64,000 bases of DNA from Aricia agestis. Its lineage: Eukaryota > Arthropoda > Insecta > Lepidoptera > Lycaenidae. The stretch is from contig NC_056415.1 in NCBI RefSeq assembly GCF_905147365.1, positions 10,062,001 through 10,126,000 of the forward strand, given 5' to 3'. Each line of letters opens with the position of its first letter. The stretch's first letter is position 1. The notes beneath the pieces were generated by a model that saw only the letters and a list, made by a program, of their open reading frames with translations, had not been told where the DNA came from and did not search any database. A program made the translations under genes and the position numbers. Positions 1 to 11,578 of the stretch are shown here, one piece after another.

Positions 1-1672
1 CATTCCTTAAGACTATTTGGTAAACAACATAATTGTTTTTCTCTATTGTAAGCTGAGCATTCCACTAAAAGATGAGAGACACTCATATCTTGCCCACACC
101 TACATTTAATCTTTTCATCTTTTGTTATTAAATGTATGTGTGAGAAGTTACAACTTGATCTTTTCTGCTGAATGAAATGGGGGACTCTTCAAAAATAGAA
201 TTTCTAATATTTATTAATTTACTAGTGTTATCAGTTTTCCAATAATCATCCCAAAAAATTTTAACCTTATATTTGCAGTATTTTTGTATTTCTGAAGGGG
301 GTGAATTTATTTCTGTGTAAATTTCATTAATTGCATTTCTGGCTTCAGAGTCCGCCAATTCATTCCCAGTTATTCCTATGTGACTCGGGATCCATACAAT
401 TTAAAAGTTGAAGTTATTATTCAGGAGGTTTAACATTTTTTCTTTAATTTCAATTATTAATGGGTTATTATTATTATTATTCTGCAAAGCTGTAAGACAT
501 GATTTAGAATCCGAGTAAATTAAGTACATTATAGAATTAGGTTCATTAAATATAATTTCTAAAGTTTTGACACAACAATACAAGTTTGTACAGCTAATGA
601 TTCACAACTAAAAATAGAGTGGTAGTCTCCAATTCTATATCGATAACAACAATTATTTGATCTATATATTAATACGTGAGCCAAAAACTTTGTTACCCTT
701 TTGACGAAAAATGCGGAAACGTAGGTGAATGAAATTTTGCACAGTTATAGTTTATATGGTGAAGGAGTGCATCGAGCTAATATTATTTTGAAATTATGCT
801 TTTTTCATACATTTTTTTAAAAAATAAAACATTACACACACTACAACACACAAAATGACAGATTTTTGAGTGACAAGCCTATACATACGAATTATACTTT
901 ATTATTTATGGTTGAAGTCTGTTGACAACAAGGTGACAAATTGAAAATGGATTATAGCTTTTTTTATTGAATCTGAGATACTATTAGACAATGCTTACAC
1001 GTCCAGTCATCAGCTGAGTCCCGTCAACAAGAGTTGAAAAAAATATGATAAAGTCAATATTTTTTTACAAAATATAGGTAGTAACAAAATCTGTGGTAGT
1101 AACCCTAATGTCGTTGAAAGTATCGAATTTCGACCATTGGGCGATCTCTAGTACGATTGAAAAACCCGATCTCTCATTCACAACTGACCCATCAGTAATG
1201 AAAAGTTTACTGTTTTTATATTTACTATTAATCTCATTATAAAGATTTATATAAACTTCACGCGGTGTGTTATCCTTAAGATTGTTTGCCAGTTCCAAAT
1301 TAATAGGAAATTCATGATTTTCCCAGGGAGCACATGACAATATTTTCTTATTTAATATAGCTGGGATACTAAGGTTAACTTCCTCCAGATATTTAGCAGA
1401 TCTTATGCGTAAGGATTGGGGAAGACTAGATTGCAAACGATACACTGCATCTACTGATGAAAACTTTGTAAAATAATTAAAAATAGGATTTTGAGGCTGA
1501 GATGGTATGTTAACAGTATATACGATTACTAATTGCTTTCTTCTTATTTCTAAAGGCATTTCTCCGGCTTCAGCTCAAATACTTTTTATAGGACTAGTCT
1601 TAAACACACCTATGCATAGGCGGAGAGCAGTGTTTTGAATACTTTCTAAAGAATTCAAAGTTCTGTTCCTGT
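1..1672 (-). pseudogene. Decayed non-LTR retrotransposon, end of RT ORF with RNase H domain, split by an insertion
   Basis: On the minus strand, 1672-1065 encodes the linker after the reverse transcriptase (SLESIQNTALRLCIGVFKTS, with one in-frame stop shortly after) and then the first RNase H motif, LFITDGSV. The RNase H reading resumes below about 665 with IGDYHSIFSCESLAVQ, then YSDSKSCLTAL (second motif). A third motif, WIPSHIGITGNELADSEA, is read near 410-345, and a Cys/His-like tail ending SVSHLLVECSA lies at 1-100. This order (RT, RNase H, then C-H-C motif) suits I/LOA/Jockey-like elements carrying RNase H. Stops, a small frameshift near 580 and the insertion at about 666-1062 make it non-functional. 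It runs off the left edge. Confidence 0.8.
666..1062. mobile_element. Repeat inserted in the RNase H region of the LINE
   Basis: This block of about 400 bp interrupts the RNase H ORF between IRVTTT and CCYRYRIGDYHS. It starts near tattaatacgtgagccaaa and resembles a short non-autonomous repeat I have seen in lepidopteran genomes. No coding capacity is visible. Boundaries are inferred from where the LINE reading stops and resumes. Confidence 0.55.
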
Positions 1673-1689
1673 TGTGGATGTCACGTTCG

Positions 1690-1830
1690 CATGACTTGAG
1701 ACATTCGAAGCTTGGGGCACTTGAGTTTCAGTAGGTAATTGATGAGACATTGTGAGACAGGTATTGAGACGTTGTGGGGTTTTGAGACATTGGGGGGTTT
1801 GAATACGTTGGGGTAGAATACATTTTAAAA
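1690..1830 (+). repeat. Degenerate short tandem repeat (TTGAGACATTGG-like)
   Basis: The motif (t)gagacattg or gagacgttgtgggg recurs about six times with variable spacing: gagacattcg, gagacattgtgagacag, gagacgttgtgggg, gagacattggggg, then a diverged gaatacgttgggg. No coding frame is apparent. Confidence 0.5.
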
Positions 1831-2724
1831 TATAGGGTCTCCTGTTGCCAGGAGATACCCTATTTGCGTTATATTAGACACTTGTGCGTAGGTAAAAGAT
1901 CACGCGTAAACAAAACACGACGGTTCGCCTTAGAAAGGACACGCGCATGACTGCTCACGCAACACTGCCAAATAGTTTTGTTTTGCCATTTGGCTACGGA
2001 ATCCTAAAAATGAAAATCGAATAAGATGTATTGGTTTTGTGGTCAAAATTTTCAATAAATTGTATTAAAAATTCGTTTTGTTTGCTTTTCGGTTTTAATT
2101 TATTTATTTACCTATACATTTTTAGAAAGGTAAATAAGTGAATTAAAACTTTTACCGTAACATCCAAAAGTATGCTCCACTATATTTTACATAAAGAAAA
2201 GCTTTCAAAATTTTACTATATTATATGGACTTATTACTAGAAAGTAGAAACATCAGAAGGTAACTAATAAAACATGGACATAAGTTATATTTACGGTCCA
2301 TTGAAACAGTAATTCATCCATATAACGTCATACTCATATCATGTAATTTATTTTTCTATTAGTTCAGATGAACGAGGATAAATAGCACGAATAAAATATC
2401 CAAAGTCCTCTCTAGCGAATCACTAGACGGTAAATAAGTATTATTTCCTCCATAAATATTCCTTTGATAAAACTTATCCTGGCTTGGACAAAAAGATATT
2501 TTGATATATTTTTGTTTTCTTCGACTTATTACACTTGACTGAACAAAGATATGGAAAAGTTTCAATAAACATGTAGAGATACCATTGACAAGTCATATGG
2601 CAATGCCAAGTGTAGCGAGTATTATGCAGCTTCTCCACTTTGGCCATGATGGGCAAACACAGGCGATCACAAACTTGTACCATTGAAGAAATTGATTCTT
2701 GGGAATCATAGGCAGTTAGCAGTA

Positions 2725-3298
2725 CATCATTTGGTCGAATAGTGTCAATTCAATAATCGACGAGCTGACGACCAAATAGGTCATGTGGCTTCAGCTGTAT
2801 TAAAACTCCGTTAGCTACTTCCCTGTACAACCTTTTCTGATAATCTGCGTGCTTTCAGGCCATGGGCGGTGGGTACTCCCACACCCACCGCACACGGCCT
2901 GCCAGCATGCAAATAGAGAACCTACATTTTTTTCTTTTTTTTCCCCACCCCACTACTCCCACACCCACCGCCCACGGCCTGCCAGCACGCAGACTATTAG
3001 AAAGGGTTATTCAGGGAAGTAGCTAACGGAGTTTTAATTCAGCTGAACCTAAATTTTTTTCTTTTTTTTTCCCACCCTACTACTCCCACACCCACCGCCC
3101 ATGGCCTGCCAGCACGCAGATTATCAGAAAAAGTTGTTCAGGGAAGTAGCTTACGGAGTTTTAATACAGCTGAAGCTATATGACCGATTTGGTCGCCAGC
3201 TCTCCGTCGATAAGTCGTGGTCCAGTCGGCTGGGTTTGGCATAATGCGAGCCAAATTACGTAGGTCCACCTTATGAATCAACTTCTCTGATAGTACAT
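2725..3298. mobile_element. Foldback repeat with internal direct duplication
   Basis: The arm at about 2730-2875 is inverted against about 3085-3240: gtcgat/atcgac ends, a shared block around cagctgtattaaaactccg, and agcacgcagattatcag against ctgataatctgcgtgct. Between them, a unit of about 127 bp is directly duplicated (about 2921-3047 and 3048-3174), each starting with a T-rich run and containing actcccacacccaccgccca. The outer ends, catttggtcg at 2728 and tcaacttctctgatagtaca at 3278, recur as a much shorter copy at 53506-53673, so the interior has expanded. Confidence 0.65.
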
Positions 3299-3786
3299 TC
3301 CTCTTTAATCGTCTATTATTATCAGCGTCTTTTGTTCTGCTACAAGCAATCTTAATTATTCATCAGGGACTTCAAGCAACCTTTGAATTACGAACAATAA
3401 TTATAGTTTTGTGACGTGTCAACAGGTAGTTACGTAAGGTGTAAATAACACCTTCCAAATATATAAATACACAACTTACAAGTACGATTCTGTAATTAGA
3501 AATAACTTTGGTACATTTTCTCTTCGGTACAAGTTAATAACTAGTTTATATTTAGTCAATATCGACTTACTGGCTGCTGCGAGTTACCGAAAATATTATG
3601 AAAAGGAAAGTTCCGTAATTTGTTTAGCGGTGTACTAATTTGAGTCGGAATCGTAAGGGTTTATTGGGGATTAATCTGCCTCTTACAAACTAAACTTGTC
3701 CTATACAAGCTTTGAGAGGGATAAGTATGGAAGTAATGGAAACTTAGTAAATATAATAATATATTCTACTTACTTTATGAGAACAA

Positions 3787-4243
3787 GAGCGTCCGTGGCC
3801 TATTGGGTAGACCTTTGGTTCGCACTCTTAGAGGGTGCAGGTTCGAACCCGGGTGGAGGCATGTACCTATGAGACATTTTCTGATCTCAAGTACATAATA
3901 CGGACGCTTGTACGGTGAAGGAAAACATCGTAAGGAAACCCGCACATAGTTGGTCCCAGACGCATTGACTAGTTCTTTCCTCTGGACATTTAAAATCTTG
4001 TCCCAGGCACGGAAAGATGATCCATGCATCGAATCGGCATGTTAAAAGTTGGTCCTGCGCCTGATCTCTCGCCAGTCGTGTCGGTCGCCCGTCCCACTGG
4101 GTTATGAGAGTAAAGGAATAGAGAGTGCTCTTGTGTACTGCGCACACTCTTGGGCACTATAAAATTACTCCTGCGTAGCTGGCCTGGTTTCAATGCAACC
4201 GGCCACCGTCACCGAAACCGGTGTGGGAGCTATTATTATATTA
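3787..4243 (+). mobile_element. tRNA-derived SINE (long lepidopteran type)
   Basis: The 5' head resembles a tRNA gene with a box A-like stretch, gtggcctattgggtagacc (3795-3813), and a box B, ggttcgaaccc (3840-3850). An unrelated body of about 390 bp follows, ending near a (att)n stretch at about 4231-4245. The tRNA part does not close a full cloverleaf, so it is a SINE promoter rather than a tRNA gene. Spurious ORFs within it are not genes. Confidence 0.75.
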
Positions 4244-4245
4244 CT

Positions 4246-7200
4246 AGTGATTGTATTCAAAATATCCTATACGTTAATACAATGAGATGAACGCAATCGA
4301 ATTTGATTTACTATTTGGTAGTCTACGCCAAATAGTATCAAACTCGATTCAGTTATTTCTGCTTAAAGAAGTAAAACGTAAACTTAGTAATAAAGTAAAA
4401 CTCTCTTAGATAATATTTTGATTTTTTATTTATTTTATCAAGGATGCTGCTCTCTGTTATTTATAATAATTCAAACGATTACCTACTTGGTGCGACGCGC
4501 AACATTACAAAAAACGGAAAAAGTAGTAAACAAATATACAAACCAATAAAACAGACAAACAATATAGGTACTTGAAGAAGTTAAACATAATAGAAAAGCA
4601 GTTCCATTTACTATCACTCACAATAGGGTGGATATCAAAAGATATTGCTTCCACATTACTCCTGGAGGGGTAATAGTCATAATTCTCTATAACAATCGGA
4701 CGGAGAGGAATCCAATACGAATAATAGGGACATAACGGATTTTAACCTTAATAACAAAGATCGATGTACACTACCGAGGTTTACTTCTTTACTTCCTGCG
4801 AGAATGATCCTTACTCCATTAGCATAAAGGTCCTGTTACAGGTAAAATCTAAATGCGCGGACCTTCGAATTCAATCACAATATGATCAATCAAGGTACAT
4901 TTTCATAATTAAACTTTAGTGGACTAGCCTACGCGTAATTCAATTTGGTAATATTTCTATAAGCTTTTATGCAAATGATAAGACGTGTCTGTGATACAAT
5001 TTATGTAGGTTTTGATATTAAGCGTCGTTCTGTTGGTTTTTGAAATTCTAGTTTCTTATTTTGAATTGGATGAAGAGTTTTAGATTGTATTTACATATTT
5101 TACAAGAGTACACTGGTATCTTTAATCTCTCCTAACAGTTTATATAATATATATTTACGTTATTCAATATGATTTTTATAATGTGGCTAACAGTTTGCAG
5201 TTGGTATACTATAATTTATTATACCTACAGCTAATAGCTTGTAAAATCTTGAAATGGTGATCATAATTTTTGCTCGCTTGTCATAAAAGAAAACTTAACT
5301 TTTATTACCGAGCAGGAGGAATTCAGTAAGGAAATTCGTGAAATACTTTCACAAGCAATCTGCGACAGAATTAAAGTGTCCATGATACAACGTGAATAAC
5401 AAAAACATCGTGAGGTATATTTTATATTAAAATACGGCGTTATATTAAATATTCATGACGCTCCTTTCAATCCATTAGAAAATTCCGGAGGGATTCATCA
5501 ACGGAGTGCAATAATCCTCTAGTACCGTTATCACGAACTTTATTTTATGATTCTTCCCTTTAATAATATAACAATATCGTAACTGATTAAGATAACGTTT
5601 TGTGATTATTGAAGGGAAAAATTCTTTGGCGGCGTTTCTCGTGACGGGTAATAATTTTAACCTCGCGTCAGAACACGTCACTTGACCGAAAATTTGTAAA
5701 ACATAATTATATTGTAATTAAGTAATCTCTTTGAGCGTGCATTTGCATAATCGACGTCGATTGTAGGCAATTATGGACGAATTGTATTTGTCCATTATTG
5801 GCTAATGTGGAGAGGCCACTTAATACCCATTTAAAATTGTACAATCACGTTAGCGGTTAAAGTCACCAATACAAAAATTTGTTTAAAGATTAAAATAAAC
5901 CACAGTATAATATTATAATTATTATAGATTCTACGTCAAAAATTAGTCGTTAAGAAGTATAAGTTCGTAAAAGTTATTATATCTAACTCTATAATTATTT
6001 TAGTAATATTACCAGACTCCTTTATCCTGGACAGCCAGTAGCAATAATAATTTAATTTTGTACCGTCTGTTTCAAGAGATCCTTTAATTATAGAGCCGGT
6101 CATTAAAAGTATACCTTGTTAAACAGCAGTAATAAAAGGGACTTGGAGTTTATTTACTGGATAGCATGGAATGGAATTCCCGTAGAAAACCAACAGCTGC
6201 CTCGAAAGTGCCACTAACGGCAGCGAATGGCAGTCGGACCCCGTATCCAGCTTCATAAGTGCTAACAAATTCTGAACTTATGAAAGATTAAAAAACTTGG
6301 CGTTGTGCGCATTGGATTGCATTTTTGCCACCGTCGATTAATTTGCTTACACAAGATTGCCAATTCTTTTCGCCATGACAATCAGCATTCATACGTATAA
6401 TATTATTAGAATTGCGAGTGTGTCAGTTTGTCCGATGACGATTATTAAATTAGGTGTGATACATTCACTTTCACTTTGAGTCTCGACAAAGGACTGATTA
6501 TTATTATTAAACATTATGTTACCGTTAATGTGCATAAACCAGTTAGACTGCAGATTAACAAGGTATTCTGCAGATTATCTGGGTGAGTCAGTTAAAGTGC
6601 AAAAAGTTTATTCTATTGTCATTAAATTACATAAAACAGATTCTTGTTTGAATAAAACATGTTATTGAATAGTAGAGAATTATTTAATATAATTTTTGGA
6701 CACAAAGTAATAAATGATAAAAATTTAAGTAAAATGTTACTCCACTAATAAAATATAACAGATCGTATCAACTAAAAAAAAAAAAACAACAACAGTCTAA
6801 GTTTGACAAGCTTAAGTCAAAGTTTTAAGGAATTTTACGAAGGAAGAGAATGTATACTAACTAGGTAAAATGCAAATATTTAAGCTTTTTGACTTAAAAA
6901 TTTCACACTTTAACGGATGGTATCAGGGAATCTACAGATTACCAAGGTAATGTGCACATTAACGTATTCTATTCTAACGGAACATATACATATTAAATGA
7001 TTATTTTCATCCCGGAAATGAAATGTGCGGAAATGTACGGTTCGAGAGCAATTTGATGAATATCGGCATAGCAATGGGCAACTAATAAAAACAACTCCAT
7101 ATCTCAAAGACATACAGCAATACCTAAGTGGACTTCGTTTCTTTAACATTTGACACCGTTTCTGTGAAAATGTATTTTTCATTTTCATAAAAGTCTTGGC

Positions 7201-7364
7201 TCTAAAGCTCTTGTCTGCATCCAGACATTAATAAAAAGGTTTTATTGTTACAGTTGGCAGGAGACGAAAATGTTGCTTTATAACAAAAAGAGTCTAAAAT
7301 TTTAGGAGGTTAGGAGGTTGACGTACAAACCGGACCTAAGACATCATCTAATCCTAAGACGTCT
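4246..7364. other. Unassigned AT-rich DNA
   Basis: I see no gene or recognisable element over these 3.1 kb. ORFs are short and lack family motifs. A slightly GC-richer stretch at 6170-6270 and a block at 5745-5825 resembling 56105-56195 are the only points of note. Confidence 0.6.
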
Positions 7365-7687
7365 GTACGTCTGTCTGTCTATCTGTCTCCAGGCTGTATC
7401 TCAAGACCGCTTTCGACACGACACGACTTCCGTATTTATTTAACCCACCAATCTCCAAGCGGCACCTGGCTGTCGCATAACAATTAAAAATCTATTGTGT
7501 CTGCGATTCCCACGATCGATGTTTTTAATTTATTTCTGTTGCCGCTATAAGAACAAATACTAACAACAATATAAAATTAATATTTAAGCGGCGACTCCTG
7601 ACTTCTATACAAAAAATACATAATTTATCGCTCTAAAACGGTACGGAACGCTTGGTGGGCGCGTCCAACTGGCACTTGGCCGAATTT
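7365..7687 (+). mobile_element. Diverged GGTTCCGTACC-family repeat
   Basis: It shares, in the same order as the copies at 12582 and 62574: a (GTCT)n tract, caggctgtatctcaag, gttgccgctataa, a block with aaaattaatattta, and finally ggtacggaac with cacttggcc. The left terminus is not clean. Confidence 0.7.
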
Positions 7688-8655
7688 GATTTAACAAAGA
7701 TTTTGAAATAAATTTAATACATTTTCTAAAAAAAAGTCTTATCTATCTATATAAAAATAAATTATTGAATCTCTGAATGCGGCAGTGGAAGTTTTTAAGA
7801 TATTCCAACCAAAATAAAACAAAATTGTGTCGTAGGATTGCGGTCTTTTTTTCATTCGGAAACCATTTTAATTGAAAAACTTTATCCTTTTGCGGGAGCC
7901 TAATTAATTGAATTGATTTTCGTTGTTGCCGTCAACGCATCAGAGTCAACCTTTGAGCATGGGTCTCCAATCACGATTAATGAGACTAAGGGCAAAAGGT
8001 ATCCCGATCAGATTATTTTATCGATGGACAATAAATTTAGACGCATTTTGATATTAATTTCCTGCCCTGCAGCGGTAGAGTAGCTCTTTATAGTATAGAT
8101 GAAATTCAAACAAAAATTAATAGATTAAAATAATTATGATGTGTTGCAGTGAATGGATTCCAGTGCGTTGTTAATTTTAACTAAGTATTTAATATTTAAA
8201 GCTTCAATTCCCTATCAGATTTTATAATAATTGTGTATGTCATTTCTTGGTATTTCAAGTTTATTTCGACAAGTAAGTTCCGAAATCTATGGTAAATTAA
8301 TAAGTATAACAATTTTAAAACATGGTTGAAATTGTCCTTGTTTCTTGTTCTGAATAAATCAGAAAGAAAATTAGTTTAATTTTAAGACATTTATCACAAA
8401 CGATGCGAAAAGATGCAAAGTTTTTGAAATAATAATTAACGGCACTATCTCATAATACGTAAAATTATATAACGGCTTTCGCCATAATATTGGCTGTAAG
8501 CAGTTTACCTCGCGCCTAAGCCTTCTATTGTTTCAGCTCACGATTAAATGGTGAGATGATTGCCTTATTTAATGAGCTTAATAATTATTATGTATCGTAG
8601 TATATATTGCAAGGAAAATTATAAACATTCTAAATTTTAACTTTGGCTCCTTTAA

Positions 8656-8862
8656 TCCATACTAATATTATAAATGCGAAAGTGTGTCTGTCTGTTTGCT
8701 ACCTCTTCACGCCTAAACGGCTGAACCGATTGGGCTGAAATTTGGTACAGAGATACTTTGAGTCCCGGGAAAGGACATAGGATACTTTTTATCCTGGAAA
8801 AATGTACGGTTCCCACGCGATAAACAAATTTTAGCGCAACGGAGTTGCGGGCGTCATCTAGT
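8656..8862 (+). mobile_element. Lep1-type Helitron-like non-autonomous element, full length
   Basis: It begins atccatactaatattataaa, followed by a (GTCT) tract, then gctgaaatttggtac, agtcccgggaaagg, acggttcccacgcgataaac, and ends gagttgcgggcgtcatctagt. This layout, with a CTAGT 3' end and no TIR or target duplication, is that of the abundant lepidopteran Lep1 family, considered Helitron-like. Confidence 0.82.
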
Positions 8863-8879
8863 AATCCATAAGTACTATC

Positions 8880-9060
8880 CTGGATACTAATATATTAAAT
8901 GTGAAATTGTGTCTGTCTGTCTGTTACTGTTGTTTGTTCTTCACGCCCAAACCGCTGAATTGATTTGCTGGAATTTGGAAGACTCAGATACTTTCAGTAC
9001 TTACCTTAATGTATGACCATTTTTATAAGAAAAAGATAATGATGATTGCTGGTTACTTTA
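8880..9060 (+). mobile_element. Truncated Lep1-like element with shared 3' block
   Basis: Starts ggatactaatatattaaatg with a (GTCT)n tract and cacgcccaaaccgctgaat, then diverges. The last 60 bp (atgtatgacc to tactttaatgg) closely match 16448-16510, suggesting both belong to one longer element family. Confidence 0.55.
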
Positions 9061-9390
9061 ATGGATTTCTGTTATACTTATGTGCCTAACTAACTTATTT
9101 TATGCAAGGAAAATATCTCATCAATAAGACGCACTTCATAGGAATTAATCCAAGAGAAATTAGAACAAGTAGGGAAATTGATAAGTTTTCCGAACTTCGC
9201 CCAGCTAATTACTGCCAAGTTGCGTGCAAACTTTCTGATTTCCACTTATCTTCCATAATTATTAGTTATGGAATGCTTAGTTGATTACTACACGGACTTC
9301 GAGTGGAATAAATAAGTGAATACTCATTTTAGTTACTGATAAACATAGTATTTTAAGGTTATGCTTGAATAGCCAGCTGCTTTTTTCGGA

Positions 9391-9448
9391 AATCTAGAAT
9401 GTCATATTAAACCTGGTCTATACCAGGTTTAATATGACATTCTAGATT
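9391..9448. repeat. Perfect snapback palindrome, 26-bp arms, 6-nt loop
   Basis: The arm at 9391-9416 (aatctagaatgtcat and on to cctgg) is the exact reverse complement of 9423-9448, with loop tctata. There is no flanking duplication or U-run, so it is probably neither a MITE nor a terminator. Confidence 0.9.
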
Positions 9449-9886
9449 TTTAGTGAACAGTTAATTTCATCCATACTAGTTCATACCAATATTCTAAATA
9501 TGAAGGTGCATGTGTCTTCTTGCTGCTGAATTGATTCTATATTCATAGGATAAAGTATATCGCAAAAAAAACCTATGGTTCCAGAAGTTTCGTACTTTCA
9601 AATCGCCTAAAATCAAAATTTTCATTTGGAACATGGCTATTTATTGTAACCTCTGTGGAATACTGGTTATTGTCAGCCACACGCTCAGCCGCACGCATAT
9701 TTTGCAGTCGAGTTGCGGTCGCCATTGCGAGGACTCAATAGACTAATTTAACAAAGAGCAATTGATTAACTTGAGCTGAAATTAGCGTTAGGTATTGCCA
9801 TATGTCATTATGTGTTAATTATACAAATACCAATGATTATTAAATTAACAGATATATAGCTACTCGCATGTGCTTTTTCAAGCAAT

Positions 9887-10495
9887 ATGTTTCAAGAATA
9901 CTTTTGTCTTAAGCGCTTGCTGATCACTAATACTTTTTTAAAATTACATTATTATATACTTATGGACACTGTTCTTTTAGAGCAGTTGTCATTTAAGATC
10001 CCTACTCGATCCGTACGTATTCAACAGCTATTTAGTGTACCACTAACATATAATAATGTGTCCAAAAATAATCCGTTGCATAGAATTTGTAATACGTATA
10101 ATAAAATATGCCATGATAAAGATATTTTCAATTGTAGTCTGATTGCATTTAAACGTGATCTAGCCAAGGACCCTAACATCTAAATGTTTAACAATGTGTT
10201 GATGGCCTTCAGAGTTTAGTTTTAGTTTTTAAGTCATTAGAATTGTATTACCTACTGTAGGATATATTTTTATTTATTTTATACTTTGTTGTTATTGTGG
10301 CGAGTTGATGTCTAGTTCTAGTTTTTAGTTCTATTTTGTTTTGTGTTTTCCCTGCCTTTCTCTAAGTAAATCTTATACTAATATTGTTACCTTCAATGCT
10401 GGTGTAGTTGTAATTGGACCTCAGTCTAAATGCCGTGTGTTGTTAATGTTATTTTACTGTATGTTGTTATTCTGTGGTCTGTAACTGTACCATAA

Positions 10496-10526
<31 letters not shown>

Positions 10527-10528
10527 AT
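9887..10528 (+). pseudogene. 5'-truncated non-LTR retrotransposon: C-terminal ORF fragment, 3'UTR and AATA tail
   Basis: The last part of a frame encodes PTRSVRIQQLFSVPLTYNNV and then SPLHR-like NPLHRICNTYNKI with DIFNCSLIAFKRDL, stop at 10181-10183. This matches the C-terminal tail after the reverse transcriptase of Jockey/CR1-type elements. A UTR of about 310 bp follows, then (AAAT/AATA)n at 10494-10528, a typical LINE 3' tail. The copy carries no RT domain, so it cannot move by itself. Its exact clade is uncertain. Confidence 0.7.
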
Positions 10529-11372
10529 CTAAAGCTGAAACTCTCGTTTTTCCAAGATGCAATAGTAGCATTTAATACGATATAAATACGAGTACTTTAA
10601 AAAAGTAAAAAATGATAGATGCAGTCGAAATCATAATGCGCGGCACAAATGAGCTGGGTTTGGCATGAAGTTTTGTTCCATGATTTTAGCTACAAATAAT
10701 AATTACGAGCCCAAGTAATCAGTCAAGTGGTACAAAAGTGACAATTCTGAATTAGGAGTAATTAGGGGATAGATTAGAATCAAACGCTCAGTCATGGCGG
10801 GCAGCGCGTGATAAATTCCTAATTTCGCCCGGCCGTGATTGGCGGGTGGCCGCGCTGCACCTCCCAGGACCAATTATATTCTGAAATTGAAATATTGTTT
10901 GCTTGTTCTAAACACAAATTGTGCCTTCGATGTGTTTGTCGGCTTATCTTTGTAGTTATGAGCATGTCGTTTTCTCTTATCAATTTTTTTTGTTGTCGAG
11001 TTAAACTGTTCTGATTTACTTTTTATTAATGGTCATATTATATTATTATCGTCATATCGTATTTAGTATACAAAACAGATGGCGTTTACTACTTTTCAAT
11101 CATTTGTTACTAGGAAATAAGATCAAAAATGCCAAGCCGGATCAGTTTTTGACTATTCATCGTGTGCACTACATCAATCACAATTTTAATTTTAGACCGT
11201 ACATCTGAATTGAGACATGTCGATGATGAAGAAACATAGCGACAAATTATTCCATCTTTGCTCAGAAGGCCGTCTAGACTATGTTTATATAATGTTAATA
11301 GCCTAATATATTCCCGAATGACCCAGTTCCTCAATTAAGGCATTTGAATATATCGATTCTCGTTTGTTTCAG
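10529..11372. other. Unassigned DNA upstream of the Beat-like exon A
   Basis: This includes a short GC-rich stretch at 10795-10865 with no recognised motif. No signal-peptide exon with a matching donor was found. Confidence 0.5.
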
Positions 11373-11578
11373 AGTCGCTCCCACTAAGAATAGTCCGGGT
11401 GTCTGTGCCGTCTTACCGGGTGAGAGGGCAGCCTGCGCAGCTCGACTGTATGTTCGAGCTTGGGGACGACTCGTTGTACTCGGTGAAGTGGTACAGAGAC
11501 AATGAGGAGTTCTACCGCTACATGCCTAAATACGATCCGCCCAAGCACGCGTACAAACTCGAAGGCATCAAAGTCGAT
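11373..11578 (+). CDS. Beat-like exon A: first half of Ig domain 1
   Basis: The acceptor follows a T-rich tract ending tttcag. A second AG lies 2 bp on, so the exon may start at 11373 (two bases of a split codon) or at 11375. The translation runs SLPLRIVRVSVPSYRVRG and on to GIKVD, then a consensus donor gtaagt at 11579. It carries the B-strand Cys, the C-strand VKWY and the EFYRY motif of Beat proteins. GC is clearly higher than in the flanks. The preceding exon, with signal peptide and start codon, was not found in 1-11372. Confidence 0.9.

Noticed and set aside
3787..3860. tRNA gene
   Set aside because: Boxes A and B are present but no full cloverleaf closes, and a long unrelated body follows. 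It is a SINE head.
3775..4193. Three overlapping minus-strand ORFs of 67-86 codons
   Set aside because: All lie antisense to the tRNA-derived SINE and overlap one another in different frames.
8261..8285. Signal-peptide exon donor (gtaag after tttatttcgacaa)
   Set aside because: No upstream ATG with a hydrophobic segment in a matching frame. The first Beat exon is more likely outside the window.
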